NCBI GenBank assembly: GCA_026120185.1
Contig: JANUWF010001659.1
Span: 3,968,001 to 4,032,000, forward strand
Length of the DNA: 64,000 nt
Direction: 5' to 3'
Origin: Voacanga thouarsii
Lineage: Eukaryota; Streptophyta; Magnoliopsida; Gentianales; Apocynaceae
Part shown: positions 45,967 to 58,310 of the stretch, piece by piece
Numbering within the stretch: position 1 is the first letter of the stretch
Layout of the letters: each line of letters opens with the position of its first letter
Notes under the pieces: generated by a model
What the model saw: the letters and a program-made list of their open reading frames with translations, nothing else
Databases searched by the model: none
What the model was told of the DNA's origin: nothing
Position numbers and translations under genes: made by a program

Positions 45967-48165
45967 GTAATACCCCACCTTTTTATCTTTGACTAGCTAC
46001 TATTTGTAATAGGATGAGAATTTGTATCATTAGCCAGAAAAAAAGTTGATTAGTGTAATGAGACGAATATTTTGGTATGATAATATTTGGTCACGACCTG
46101 GATGTAATTATTAGATTTGTTCTACTTGTACCCTAAATCTTCAGAAGGCTACTATTATTAATAAAATAAGAATTTGAAGGTACACAGAGAAGAGAAATTG
46201 ATCAATGCAATGAAATGCACGTTTTGGTATGAATTATGCTATCCGGGTCACCGTGGGCATTTTCGTCATTTTGACCCCGCCCGTGACTTTGACAGTAAAT
46301 TTGACCAAATAGAAAGGAAATTGAAGAATTTAAGTGTTACTAGTGGATTCAGTGGAATTTTTGGAGTTGAATGGTGAAATAAAATATTTTTCCGTTTTGG
46401 ACACGATTTTGGTCATTTCTGAAGAAAATAAGAAATCGCGGTTAAAAATAATGGGTGAGGTATTTTGTGAGTGGTAGCCCATGGACATGTGTCAATTTAA
46501 GAGAGGTTGCATGAAGAGTTCATAAAAGACACTTGGAATTAAAGGATTTCAAAAATAAACGAAGAATGATGTGTAATTTTGTGATTGGAACACATCATTT
46601 TGTAGGCCATTTAATTTAGACCTTGGGTATTGTGATTGGCTAATGTTTAAACCAAGAGAAGATGAATGAATGGTTGGAAATTGGCCAAGAATTTCATTGG
46701 CCTTGCAAGAAGAAATAAGGAAATTTTTGTGGAGGAAATAAAAATGGTTAGTGTGAAATTTTTTCATTGGAACACACCTATACATTAGCCACCATACAAT
46801 TAATTGATTTTAAATTTTCTTGGCCAAATTTCTGATGACAATGATCATGGGAAAGCTGTTATAACATCCAGAATTTTGGCCAGCCTTGAAGAAGGAAAAA
46901 CAAGAGAAAACAAGGAAAGAAAAGCTAGAGAAAATTGGGGAGAAAAAGGGAAAGGAGAGAGAAAGAAAGAAGTGTGTGCATTCTTGGAGCAAAATCACAT
47001 CAAATAACCTCAAACACAAGGTAAAATCCTATGCTTCAAGAATTAATATTGTAGATTTCATTATGGTGATCATTATGATATCAATTTTAATATGAAAATA
47101 TGATTTTCATGTCTTGATTTTGGATTAAAGCTAGGGTTTGTAAACTTTATGTGTGAACCTTGTATAAACCTTTGTGTTCTATGTATGTCAGCTACCTAGA
47201 AGCCTTTTGGATATTGTTTTCTGTAAGTAAGAATTGAATATTTATGGTAGTTTGAAGGATTGCTTTTGGTTGATGAGAAGATGACCAAATTGAATAAAAA
47301 TGGAAGTCACTTGGTTGGAACAATGAATTATACTAGCTTTTGTTTTGAAGAAGTGAATTTGTGTTGAATAAGTGTGACTCTTATGAGCCATTGGAATCTA
47401 AAAAACACAGAATTAAAGATTAATTGAAGGAAAATTAAGTGAATTAATGGTTCCAAGGTGTTAAATGATAAAAGAAAACTATGGAAAGCATGAATAGTAG
47501 GTTTGAGGCAAAACTACTAGGGCGGTTTTTGCCCAGTAGCGTGTTAGAGGAATAAGAACTCAAAATAAGGCCTATGCAAAAAGAGTCTTACGGTTAATTT
47601 GGTATATCACAGAGCCAAATCGGAGTTGTGGATTGAAAGTTATGTGTAAACAAAATGATGGGGCAAACCAGTCAAATATTAGAAAAGTAGTTTGAAAATG
47701 GATGAATTTAAGGTTGATTAATTATGTGATTTTGGATAAAATTAAGGGAAAATATGAAGTGAATCCTTTGTATGTGACGAGAGAATGGTTGTGGAAAAAG
47801 GAAAATAAAAGAATTGATCAAATGACAAAAAAAAAACGACTTGAACGAAAGTAAAACGTTTTCCTTAACCGTCGGCTCCAACGGCTCACCGTCGGTTAAA
47901 CGTCGGTTGGATGTCAGCTAGACGTCGGCTAGATGTCGGCCAACTGTTGGCTATTTTTTGTCCAAACACGATTTGACCTGAAAACGATATTTGGTGTAGG
48001 TTTATTGGTAAATGGCCTATGGAACATTGAAAACGGTAGGAACAGAAATTAAACGGCCGTAAACCGAAAGAGTTGCTTAGGACACGAGGTGTGTCCCTTT
48101 GATTTCTAAATCCTTTTGAAAGCTAGTGTGCTTCATTTTTTCATGAAATGCTATGTTTTATACCA
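45966..48165 (+). mobile_element. 3' LTR of element A (A4), truncated
   Basis: AGTAATACCCCACC at 45966 (first T mutated to A), matching LTR A3 through 48165, then abruptly joined to unrelated copia LTR sequence. About 1.8 kb of its 3' half, including the minisatellite, is missing, so no right-hand target duplication can be checked. Confidence 0.93.
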
Positions 48166-48278
48166 ATTGGCGCAAGGGTTTCCAATGTTTTAGAAGAAGA
48201 AGAACACAGAAGGAGTTCTCGGGTTTTTTCCAAAATAAAATCTACGTGTGTACGTAATTCCAAAAACCATAATTACCC

Positions 48279-48310
<32 letters not shown>

Positions 48311-49125
48311 CCGCTATGTATTTGGTAATCAGAATCCAATACATATAAGGATTCTTAATTGCTAATAAATATTATGGTTTTAGTTAATTACAATGTAGCC
48401 CACAAATTATAACTAATTGTAATTTGACCATAATTACTTCTTATTTTCACAATCAACCCTATAATATTATCAAATAGCATCTTGAGCACTCAATTCTCCA
48501 TTGTGTGTGACCTACTAGGTTTCTCGATCTATTGGTAGCAAAATATGAATGAATGTAAATGTTTTTAAGATTAATAATCCTTAATAATTCTAGAATTAAC
48601 TTAATAATTCTAATAAGGATTGATTTATTATTTCTCTAATTAATAAATCCATAGTCAGCAAATCATAAGCGGTATCTAGGAACACATCATGACCACCTAA
48701 AAAAGCAGAAAGTCAAGTAGCTTGACATGAACCTTTCAATGGCAAACAACAGTGCAACAAACTCCTTTCACCATACAAAATCTCATTCAGTTTGGAGTAC
48801 GAAATTATTGCCCACTCCTTCCCGAATACTAAATTAATTCTGGCCCGAATATTTTATTACTTATTCCCGAATTTACTGCTCAACATATGTATCAATTGCA
48901 ACCATTTCCAATAAACAATCGCCTTAGCCAAGGACTTCTCAAGTAATGATTCCTACAAGTTGCCATGAGATATTCCTTATACTATTAGGAATGGTGAATC
49001 CTCTCAATTACTTTCATTTGCTTCATGTTGTATCTAATATCTATCCCATATACGGTCTTGTCAGGACTTTAGAGATTGAAATCAAAGTCCAACACTTAGC
49101 AAATAAAGTACCTTAGAGATCTCAA
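48166..49125 (-). mobile_element. Copia LTR fragment, probably the 5' LTR of element C
   Basis: From about 48255 it matches 21205-21470 (TAATTCCAAAAACCATAATTAC, then TAATATTATGATTAT-like and CTTGAGCACTCAA blocks) and 22500-22660 (GAGATATTC..ACTATTAGGA..GTGAATC, GAGATCTCAA), and the reverse of D1. Orientation is minus, as expected for the 5' LTR of C. Its inner end, PBS and the rest of the C leader were lost when the right side of element A was truncated. It ends at about 49125. A (TA)n run lies at about 48279-48302. Confidence 0.75.
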
Positions 49126-49732
49126 TGAAAGAATCGAAGAAAACACAATGGAAAATTTTTCAATTTTTCGAGTCATATCTAGGAGAGAGTACTTACTTTT
49201 CCTTATAGTTCATGGATTAATGAACATAGGGATGGGTTGCATTGGATCTTCTTGCATTGGAAGGGGTGAAGGAGGCACCTGCTATTCAACTGGACTCCCA
49301 CTAATCTTGTACTCCTACTCATCAAGCGTCTCTAAGCTTCTTCTCTTCGTCTTCCAGAGTATGACTCTACCTTGCTCTTGGGTTAACTTGGTGATAGCTC
49401 CTTTTGGATAATCAAAACACTCTTCTAGAGAGAAGAAAGAGAAAAGACAAAAGCCAGAAAGAGAGAGAGAGAGAGAGACGACACACTTGAGAGGTAGAAA
49501 AAACCTTCTAAAAAACTGTTCAATTTTTTTCTTCCACTTTAACTTATATTTTTTGCTAGCCTTAGGGCTTCATTAAGCCCTAATAGCCGAAAACATTAAG
49601 CCCTAATGGGCTTGGTGCTGTAATCCAAAACCAATCAAAGACTAGTCTAATCCTCTTAATTAATTAATTATCATTCTGGGGTTCATTAAATATCTAAGAC
49701 TAATTAATTAATTCTAATTGGACTCTTAATAC

Positions 49733-49825
49733 ATGTCAACATATATCAGTCCAATTGAATGGATAATTCTCTTCCAAATAATTCATTAAATGACATGTAT
49801 TATGTTGACTGATATATGTTGACAT
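49733..49825. repeat. Inverted repeat (19-bp arms)
   Basis: ATGTCAACATATATCAGTC at 49733-49751 is the reverse complement of 49807-49825. A second hairpin, TTGACATGTAT with ATACATGTCAA, follows at about 49834-49868. A decayed palindromic insertion or an LTR RNA hairpin. Confidence 0.85.
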
Positions 49826-50192
49826 ATATTTATGTTGACATGTATAAATTAATTAATACATGTCAACATATTCTAATTGGACTCTTAGAATAAATTTTAT
49901 TTCTCTTCCAAATAATTATCCATTAAGCTCAGATCATGTCTAAACAACACCAAGATAACTTGAGCTACTCCGGGGGCTAATAGACATATTATTCATGGCT
50001 ACTAAAATAATCAAAATACCCTTACTGTTAAATAGCCATATTTTATCAATTTAAATATTTCTATTTATCACCATATGAAAATATTAACCCCAAGAATAAT
50101 ATTGCTAAAGCAATGTTTCCGACCTACAAGTAAAATGACTAAAATACCCCTCTATGTAACATCCATCAATGAGATAGGATAAATGTACGAAC

Positions 50193-51712
50193 TATTAGGG
50201 ATATGCCCTAGAGTCAATTTGTACTTATACTAATATCGTTATGTTTTATATAATAGTATGAGGTTTTCCTTTCCATGAATAGTGCATTTTGTTTTGTGGT
50301 CATCAAGTACGTGACATGATAGTCAAACCTTACAATGAATACAATGACTATTCTAAAAATGTCCCTGATCGATTATTATTATTGGAATAATAATAAATTA
50401 AGATTAGTATATTTGTGACTTGATGACTATGTTTTACTGGTTATGAATATTTGTGATACCAAGTCAAAACATAAATAAATGTTAGAGAACATTGTATTGG
50501 ACATGACCCAATGTGAGAGTACTTCATGGAACATATCATAAGTACTTTCTAGCAATAATGATATTAAAAGTCCTTCGACCTGAATTTATCATAGTTTCCT
50601 ACTTGATAAATTCTATATTTTGACATTGTCTAAAGTTATCTTTAACCAGATAATAAATTAGACAACTGTTGGATATAGAATAAACCAATGAGAGGAATAT
50701 GATTGATAGTGAAGGAATTTGTCCCTTTCAATTATGGGAGAGATATCCATAAGTCCCTTGATAAGTTAGACTGTTAAAATGTATGGCCGTGCTCAAATAT
50801 ATCAATATAAAATATTGATATAATTTGTTTGAACAGTCTACTATGAGATCAAGAAATAATTGATTAAGCTTAATAAGGATGACATATTTTGTGCCTTATG
50901 CTTAATCTGGATATCGTGTGACAAAAGGACTAAATATAAAATTATGGTTTGGTTCAAAGAGATCACTGATTTTCATTTAACCTGAATAGTTATAATGTTT
51001 TACTAGAAATTGCTTATAACTTGTGAGCCATTTAAATTTGATTTGGGGTACACTGCCAGTGTTAAATGAACCTATAGGGTCACACAATAAGCGAACATGT
51101 TAGGTTATTTTCCTGGTAACCAGATTCGATGAATTTGAAAATATGACTAAGTTAATCGAACCTAGAAAATTTACCACATACAATGAATCTGGAAATATGT
51201 CCACATTCGATGTATCTGGATGATGTTCATATTGTAAGAATCTAACTTGATAAATTAATTAGTTAAATTACCGAGATAATGGTAGAATCTTATCATATCA
51301 ATTTTAATTTAATTTGAATTTAAATTAAAATATGATAAAATATTATCAAAGTTGGACTCCAAGAGCTTCGAAGGGGTTTTAAGAAAACCCTAACTGTTTT
51401 CTCAAGAGAGCCGTTCTGTTAAAATATTCATACCTCCATTCACAAAAAAAAGCCTCTCAAAAAACCCTAGGCACTAGCACTCTCAGGGTAACGAGTTAGT
51501 TCGTTGTGTGCATCCGATAGAGGGCGTTCGCGAATTGCAACGCCTGGTGATCGTTCGGGTTGTACGTATGATAGCACAATCAGAATCGAAAGATCTTGAT
51601 TACGCCGAACAGAGGTAATTTTATAAACCTTAGATCTTCTTAATTGTTTATTTGGGACCTCGGAAGGGATTCGCGGATGTTTTTCGCGTTTAGGAGTCCA
51701 TGAATCCTAACA
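50193..51712 (+). mobile_element. Solo copia-type LTR I with perfect CGAAC duplication
   Basis: It starts TATTAGGGATATGCCC (G-to-A in the expected TGTTAGG) and ends ATCCTAACA, 1520 bp. Flanks are CGAAC at 50188-50192 and CGAAC at 51713-51717. The copia F LTR is continuous on both sides. The 3' part holds AAAACCCTAAC and a GC-richer stretch (51490-51690). No internal sequence is attached. Confidence 0.94.
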
Positions 51713-52468
51713 CGAACACCCTTCTCAAAGACATTTACCATCCTTAGATCTCTAGTCCGATAATCCATGTCTTACTTGAATATATTTGCTTATCATTGGA
51801 AGCTACTGAAAAGCACACATTCTAGGAGTCAAGTTGCCAGGGTACTGAATCATTAGATTATCCTAGACAATCATAAGAGGGTGATTTAACTTCACTAAGT
51901 GAAGTGTAGAAACTCTGTTACATGAGTCTATCTTAACTAACTAGAGTAATATACCGAACATAGAAGGATATTGATCTCACAAAAAAAATCTCACCCAACA
52001 TACATCAAAGTATAAAACCCTAGCTTCGCCAAACCACTAACTCATACTCAAGTATAAAGGTATCCATCCACGCTGTAGCAGTAATGGTCTGGTCTCTATA
52101 ATTATTATACTTAAAGAGATACTACTACTACAGGTCCAGTTCTACGTATTCGAAATACGCTTATGCCAATGATGTGAGTGAACTACTCACTGATTCAAGA
52201 TAAACCATTCTTCACTGGAAATCATGGCACAATAGTCTTACCTTGATGAAATACCTAGTTCCATCAAACGACTAAGAACTTAATTTTACTTGTTTGACAA
52301 GTACCCATGGTCTATACCTTACTGTGAAGAACGACTTACCACATAGACCATTACTTGTCATACTTAGACCTTTAATTGTGCAATAATATAAGAAATAAAA
52401 TAAATTGAATGAATAAATATTTTATCGCAATATGTTTGCATAGAATACATAGTCTTTGAGGGCATACT

Positions 52469-52488
52469 TTTCAAAAACCTCCTATTTG
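52469..52488 (-). other. Polypurine tract of copia F
   Basis: The minus strand reads AAATAGGAGGTTTTTGAA just before the LTR start, a decayed copia-type purine tract. Confidence 0.65.
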
Positions 52489-53449
52489 CATTACAAAGAC
52501 TAAGAAAGTTCATAAGTGCCTACATCTATGACGTCTAAGTGTCTACAAAACACATTTTCTATCAAAAGCTTGGTAAAGGGATTCGCCAGGTTATTAACAT
52601 AGGAAATCTAATCGACCACAATCTCCAATTTTTGGATGAACTCCCGGATGAGGTGCATGTTCTTCCTATGGTTTCTAGGTTCCTTGCATTGTGACACTAC
52701 TCTAGAGTTGTCACAATAAATGGTGATAGGCCTATCCATATGCAGTACTACTCCAAGTTCTATGAGGAACTTACAGAGCCACACAGCTTCTTTAGAAGCT
52801 TCTAAAACAGTAATGTACTCACATTCCATGATAGAATCAGCAATGCAAGATTGCATGATACTTCTCTATGAAATAGCTCCTCCAGACAAAGTGAAGACAT
52901 ATCTACTAGTGGATATTCTTTTATCTTTATCTGCCTGAAAACTTTTGTGTAACCGGAAGGAACTAAATCATCAGCACGATATACAAGCATATAATCTCTC
53001 ATTTTCTTGAGATATTTAAGTTTATGCTTTATAGCTTACCAATGAACTTCTTTTGAGTTTGACTAATATCTACTAACCATGCCTATTGCAAAGTAGATAT
53101 TTGGCCTAATACAAAGCATAGCATACATGAGACTTCCTGCAACTGAAGCATAAGGGATCTTGCTCATTTTCTGCTTATCTTCTTGTGTCTGAGGACACTA
53201 CTTGGAAGATAAGGATAATCCATGTCTAAAAGGTGTAATAGTCTATTTACATTGATCCACGTTGTACTTAACCAATATCATATTAATACAAGTACACTAG
53301 GATATGCCTAACGTTTTTTACTTCCTATCTCTAAGAAGATTAATTCGTAGAATGTAGCTACTTATCCCAAGTCTTTCACGCTAAATTGACTAGATAGCCA
53401 AACCTTATCGGATGACATCGTCCATGCATCATTTCCAATGAGTAGAATG
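52489..53449 (-). pseudogene. Copia F: 3' part of reverse transcriptase and RNase H
   Basis: The minus strand starts with TLLIGND (53449 on), which completes YVDDILLIGND begun at 57682. Then DKVWLSSQFSVKDLG, a decayed thumb, and RNase H: SCIADSIMECEYITVLEASK, EAVWLCKFLIELGVV, ITIYCDNSRVVSQCKEPRNH (52856-52660). Stops and frame changes are frequent. It is interrupted at 53449/57677 by LTR G. Confidence 0.88.
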
Positions 53450-56400
53450 TGTGAAACCCCAGTCGGAACCAACCTTAGAGTAAGGGGGTTGGGATGCATA
53501 TCATATTTTATTGCATGTTTAAATATATTTTTATATGATTTTATGTGCATTGGATTTGTGTTTTATAGTCTAGAGGGTTGAATTATGATTATTGAGAAAG
53601 AAAGGCAAAATGGTAATTTTTGCTTGAGGTGAAAATAGGGAGATAGCTTGAGGGTTAAATAGGAAAAATATTTTAGAGGGAAAATAATAACAAGAGTTGT
53701 TGTGGTTTAGTTATTATAGCTTTGGAATTAATTCTTGAGGTCTTGGGGGTTCAAATTCCATCGTGGAGCTTTAGCATGATTAAATTTTATTTTTGCTTGG
53801 GAAGGGGTATTTTCGGCCTTAAGTACCTTAGCATAGGGTAGAGGTGTTGTCCTAGGGGAGACATGATAGGAGTACTCTAATCCTATTCTTGTGCCTACTC
53901 AAAATTTCCTAAGAGAATTCATTTCTTCTTGATCTTTAATTTTTCTTAATTCTCAATTCATTAGATTGGTCAAATTTGTTCTAGCCAATTTCATTCTAGA
54001 AATTTTAGTAAAGTGCTGTGGCTTTGAAGGTTCAAAATGTCTTAGTGAAAGATATCTTATGGTCTGAAAATGTGGTAGAGATGTGGGAGATTCCAAGAGA
54101 ATAAATCCCTATAGTGAACCTTCTAAAATTGCACTCTAGCTAGGTTCATTTTCCTTCATGGCATGAATTGAAAATTTTCCAGATTCTTGTGCCTTCAAGG
54201 TGTTGAAATCCTTAGCCATTATACCCTCCCAAATGTTGCCATAAAATGGCCTTTTGATCAGCTTGAGATCTGAATTTTTCTGGCCATTTTCGGATTGCAC
54301 AAATGCTGCGCAAAACCAGAGAAATTTCTGGTTGAATTCGCAGCTTTGGAGGTCCGAAACCATGCTGTTTTCTTTCAGTTTTTGCTCAGCATCTTAGCCA
54401 TGTTTTTCCTCCATAAAGAAGGCTGGAAACCAGCCTTGAAAGACCCCTGAAATCTCCTCCAAACTCTCTGCAAGATGACTAGAAAATGGCCGGCACCTTG
54501 CGAAAATTCTGTACAGGAAAATTTCCAGCTTTTTTTCCTAATTCATCCCTGGCTGAAACTTCAGCTTTCTTCTTCACAAACCACTCTTAAATAGCCCAAT
54601 CAAAACTCCATTGTCTTTCCCAAGCTCCTGCACGAAAATCAGACATTGCTGCCCGAAAATCTCTCCAGCAAATCTCTACAATCATGCTTTGATTAGATAC
54701 CAAAATTCTAGCAACATTAATTTAGCAACCTTCCATAAAATGTTACTAAACAACCAGAATTATTCTTCACCATTTCACTCCATCTTTTTGGCCACCAGTA
54801 CCCCTATTCAATTAGCTTTCATCCAGCAGAAACACTGCACAACAATTCGGCCGTAGTAGCTTCCCAAAAGCTCTCTAATGATCAAAGATATTCTTGCTAT
54901 ATTTAGTTTCCAATTTTGATTCCTTAAGATATTCTTATAGGATTTCAACAACTAGCATTTCCTTTTCCCTTTCAAATCAGAAAATCATCTACCAAAACCC
55001 TACAAATAATTCGGCCAACCCTAATCCCTAAGAATTTTGGCAGCTTCAAATCAAAACCTCTCTACTCTCTTCAACCTTCAAGAACACATAGCACACCAAG
55101 AACACCTACTCTTTCCTTTCGCCTAATACCCCTCCAAATCAATTCAAACTTCTTCTAAAAACTCTAGAATTCATCTACTCACTGCCATGAGTCCATCCAT
55201 ACCATTTTTAACATCAAACTCCAAAATCTAACTTGCTCTTTTGGATCAAAAACCAGAATTTTTTTGAAGGATCAAAAACACCTTCAAGGTAGGTTTGTTC
55301 TAACAACTTCATCTTCTCTAATCTTTGATCTCTAGTGAATATGTATATGAATAAACATGCTAATGGAATCTCTCTCTCTCTTGGCCGAACCTCTCTCCTT
55401 CTTGGCCGAATGGCTTCTTCACCGATGGCCATGCTTTCTTCATCTTCCTTGGACGGATCTAGTCATCTAGGAGTTGAGATCCATTCGAAACTCCTTCAAG
55501 GTATTCATCAATCAAGTAAGCCTTTTTAACCCTCCTTTTAAATTCTAGATTCATGTCTCTAGGATGATGTTGATAGAAGATGGATTATGAATAGGGGTTG
55601 AGTATGTATTGTTGTGATGAGTTGAGATTGAAGCATGAATATATGTATGAATATGATGGAGATGAGATTTATGCATGAGTTGATTATCTTGGTTGAATTT
55701 ATGGTGTTTTAGCGTTTAATGCATGTCTCCATGATTAAGTATGCTAGAGATTATGTCATCTATGATGAATAGGATTTATATTCTTGTGTGATTATTAAAG
55801 CCATGGTTATATTTATGCTAGTAAAGGTTAGATCATGCCTTAGTAAATTTAGATCTATGCTTATATTCATGACTTGGATGATTTGATGGTTTGAAGGGTT
55901 GTATATATTCATGATTGTGGTTAGCAATAGAACTATGATCATGATCTAGTTGTCCCTAAGCTAATTTTATTCCTTCAATAAAATATTTAATATTATGATT
56001 TTTGCTAGTAATTTCGAAAAACCCCAGGAAGGATAGATTTGGATTATTACATATATAATAAGGATATTTTAGTCAAATAAATAATAGTTTTTTCTATAAA
56101 AATAAAAAATATAAATATTATATAAAATGATAAAGCATTTTATGAAAATAATCATATCAAGTAAAATATTTATTATTAAAATTTAATTATTATCTTTTAA
56201 CCAAAACCTATTAAAATTTATTTATTATCCTTCAATCAAGACTCATTAAACTTTATTTTCAACTAATTTTAATTATCAATTATTTTTCAGCAATTAATTT
56301 TTAATAAATTATTATTTTACTAATACCACCTGGGACCTTTCATCAAATAAACTCTAAATTAATTTAGCAAGATTTAAACCTTCAACTTATTGGTACCTAT

Positions 56401-57676
56401 TTCCCAAAACACTAATTATTTTAAATATCAAAATTATCCTTGGCTTATAAACCCTTTTCCTTTATTATTTGGCCTTAAAGCTTGGGACACTAGGATCATG
56501 GTAGTAGTGAGTTGAGTTAGTTTTAAATTGAGAAAGTGGATTTTGGCTTGAGTTTGATTGTGGTTTATATTTACCCCATGCGGGGTTAGGTTAGCTGTTA
56601 GAGACCTTTATTGTGAGCAAGGATCAGATAAGCTCCTGTATAAAACCTGATTGATGTAAAACTATTTATTATGGCAAGCCAAATGTAGAGTGCATGGACA
56701 CTCATTTTGTAAAGGCAATTGAGGAGTGACTTCTTTCTTATTTCAGTCAAATGAATTATTTGAAAATCAATAAGCAGATTTACTCAAACTCAAAACTCTT
56801 TCTAAAACTGATTTTGATAAGGACTTTTAAAACCCTTAATTGCCATTTTCATGTGAAACTGTGTTTTGTTCATTTTCTCCCAAGTGGGATACGTTCGTTA
56901 AGTACTCAATAAGGGTAGGCTAGTAGTACTAGTTTTGAAGAGCAAGAGTGAGTCTTCTGGCAAGAGGCCACCTCCAGAAGATGAACTCAACTTAGAGAAA
57001 CGTCAGTACTACTTAGTCATGTTGGTCCGAGCTAGCAGTTTTTATTTCAGTCAAGTGACTGTGTTTTGCCGGAATGGACACCCGGTTGTTGTTTGGGTAT
57101 AGAGAAGGAAGAGTATCTTGCCCTGTAGGCCGATCACCTACCTTTTGTCAGTCTGCACAAAGTGTTAGCATTCTGACCAGTTATGGGGCCCAACGTGTGG
57201 TAACCCATGACCCTTTCTTTTGAGTGGTTGATTTTAATTATTGTGTATGGTGGGAAAAGCCAAAACGCCACTCTTGGTTTTAACTAATATTTATTGCTTT
57301 CCAGTATTTCTCTTATAAAGATTTTATATTTTGCATTCACGAACTGTTTTCACTCGACACTCAAAGCACACACGGACTTACTGAGATTTTTGTCTTATCA
57401 CCATTTTTACCATGATTTTAGGTTGATCCTGCTGTGGGGAAGAGTAGCTAGGTGTTGCCTTCTTGGAAGATATTCTGATTTATTTTATGTAATACTTTGG
57501 GAGTTGAGAGTGAACAATTTTATTTCGGATTTGTTCTTGAATTTTTGGGTTGTAATAAGTTTAAATTTCAAAGTATTGTTTTATTTTTATTTGTGTGTCC
57601 TAGTTATAAAAACCCCTTGTCCTTTGGACGGGGCTACATCCCTGGCCCTGGCGGGACTAGGTAGCGGGGTGTTACA
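53450..57676 (+). mobile_element. Solo LTR G (B-related subfamily), 4227 bp
   Basis: TGTGAAACCCCAGTCGG at 53450 to GGGGTGTTACA at 57676, flanked by GAATG (53445-53449) and GAATG (57677-57681). It shares blocks with family B: the start, ATATC..CATGC, the tRNA-like module, AAGTGGGA..AGTACTCAATAAGG, and TAGTTATAAA.ACCCCTTGTCC..GGACGGGGC. It is inserted in the YVDD codons of copia F RT. It has no internal region; ORFs within are not genes. Confidence 0.94.
53702..53760 (+). other. tRNA-like A/B-box module in LTR G
   Basis: GTGGTTTAGTTATTATAGC (decayed A box) and GGGTTCAAATTCC (53748-53760; B box), at the place of the module in family B LTRs. Confidence 0.5.
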
Positions 57677-58310
57677 GAATGTCATCCACATAAAGTACCA
57701 AGAAAATCACTTTGCCACTGTCTAATTTTCTATACACACATGGTTCATCCACGTTTTGAATGAAACCATAAGCTTTCATGGTTTCATCAATTGTATGTTC
57801 CATGCTCATGATGCTTGCTTAAGTCCATAGATGGACTTCTTAAGCTTACAGATAATTTATTCTTGACCTCTCGCAACAAAGCCTTTTAGTTGGGACATAT
57901 AGATGTCTTCGCTAAGATAGCCATTTAAGAAGGCCATCTTGATATCCATCTGCCATATTTCGTAGTCATAATGACATGCGATAGCTAAAAGAATTCAAAT
58001 AGACTTAAGCATGGCTACTGGTAAAAATGTTTCCTCATAATCAATCCATTTTTCTGAGTATAACCTTTAGCAATCAACCTTGCTTTATAGGTTTTAACCT
58101 TTCCATCCGCACCTCTCTTCTTCTTGTATACCTACTTACACCCAATGGGTATTATCCTATCAGCAAAGTGACTAGATCTCAGACCTGATTGAGGTACATG
58201 GACTTAATCTAGGCATTCATGGCTAGCTGGCATTTTTTTGCATCAGCATTAACAATGGTCTTCTTGTATCTAGTGGGAGCTTGTTCCTAATGATCAGAGA
58301 TTAGATCATA
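57677..58310 (-). pseudogene. Copia F: 5' part of reverse transcriptase
   Basis: Minus strand: a region equivalent to WxxAMxxEM..SM (near 58200), a run equivalent to YKARLVAKGYxQ..DYEETF (near 58110-58040), RT palm equivalents of YDYEIWQMDVKTAFLNG near 57965-57900, a region for KSIYGLKQAS near 57830, and LVLYVDDI at 57700-57677. It is read only by switching frames; stops are common. It is continuous with 53449 once LTR G is removed. Confidence 0.85.

Larger units (their letters stand above)
49126..52468 (-). mobile_element. 3' LTR of copia F, containing solo LTR I
   Basis: Minus strand from 52468 (AGTATGCCCTCAAAGACTA, TG mutated to AG) directly after the F polypurine tract. It follows the plus-strand H LTR (60339 on), sharing CGGACTAGAGATCTA-type, GAGGGGTATTTTAGTCATT and AGGGTATTTTG..TTTTAGTAGC blocks. 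It is interrupted by LTR I (50193-51712). Without I it is about 1.8 kb. The outer end (near 49126) is approximate. A (GA)n run at about 49460-49478 and a hairpin-like inverted repeat at 49733-49825 lie inside. Confidence 0.8.

Noticed and set aside
51410..51480. AAAACCCTAA strings as interstitial telomere repeats
   Set aside because: Only two isolated copies inside solo LTR I; no tandem TTTAGGG array.
57294..57725. 143-codon plus-strand ORF at the end of LTR G
   Set aside because: It crosses the LTR boundary and target duplication into antisense copia RT; it cannot be a gene.
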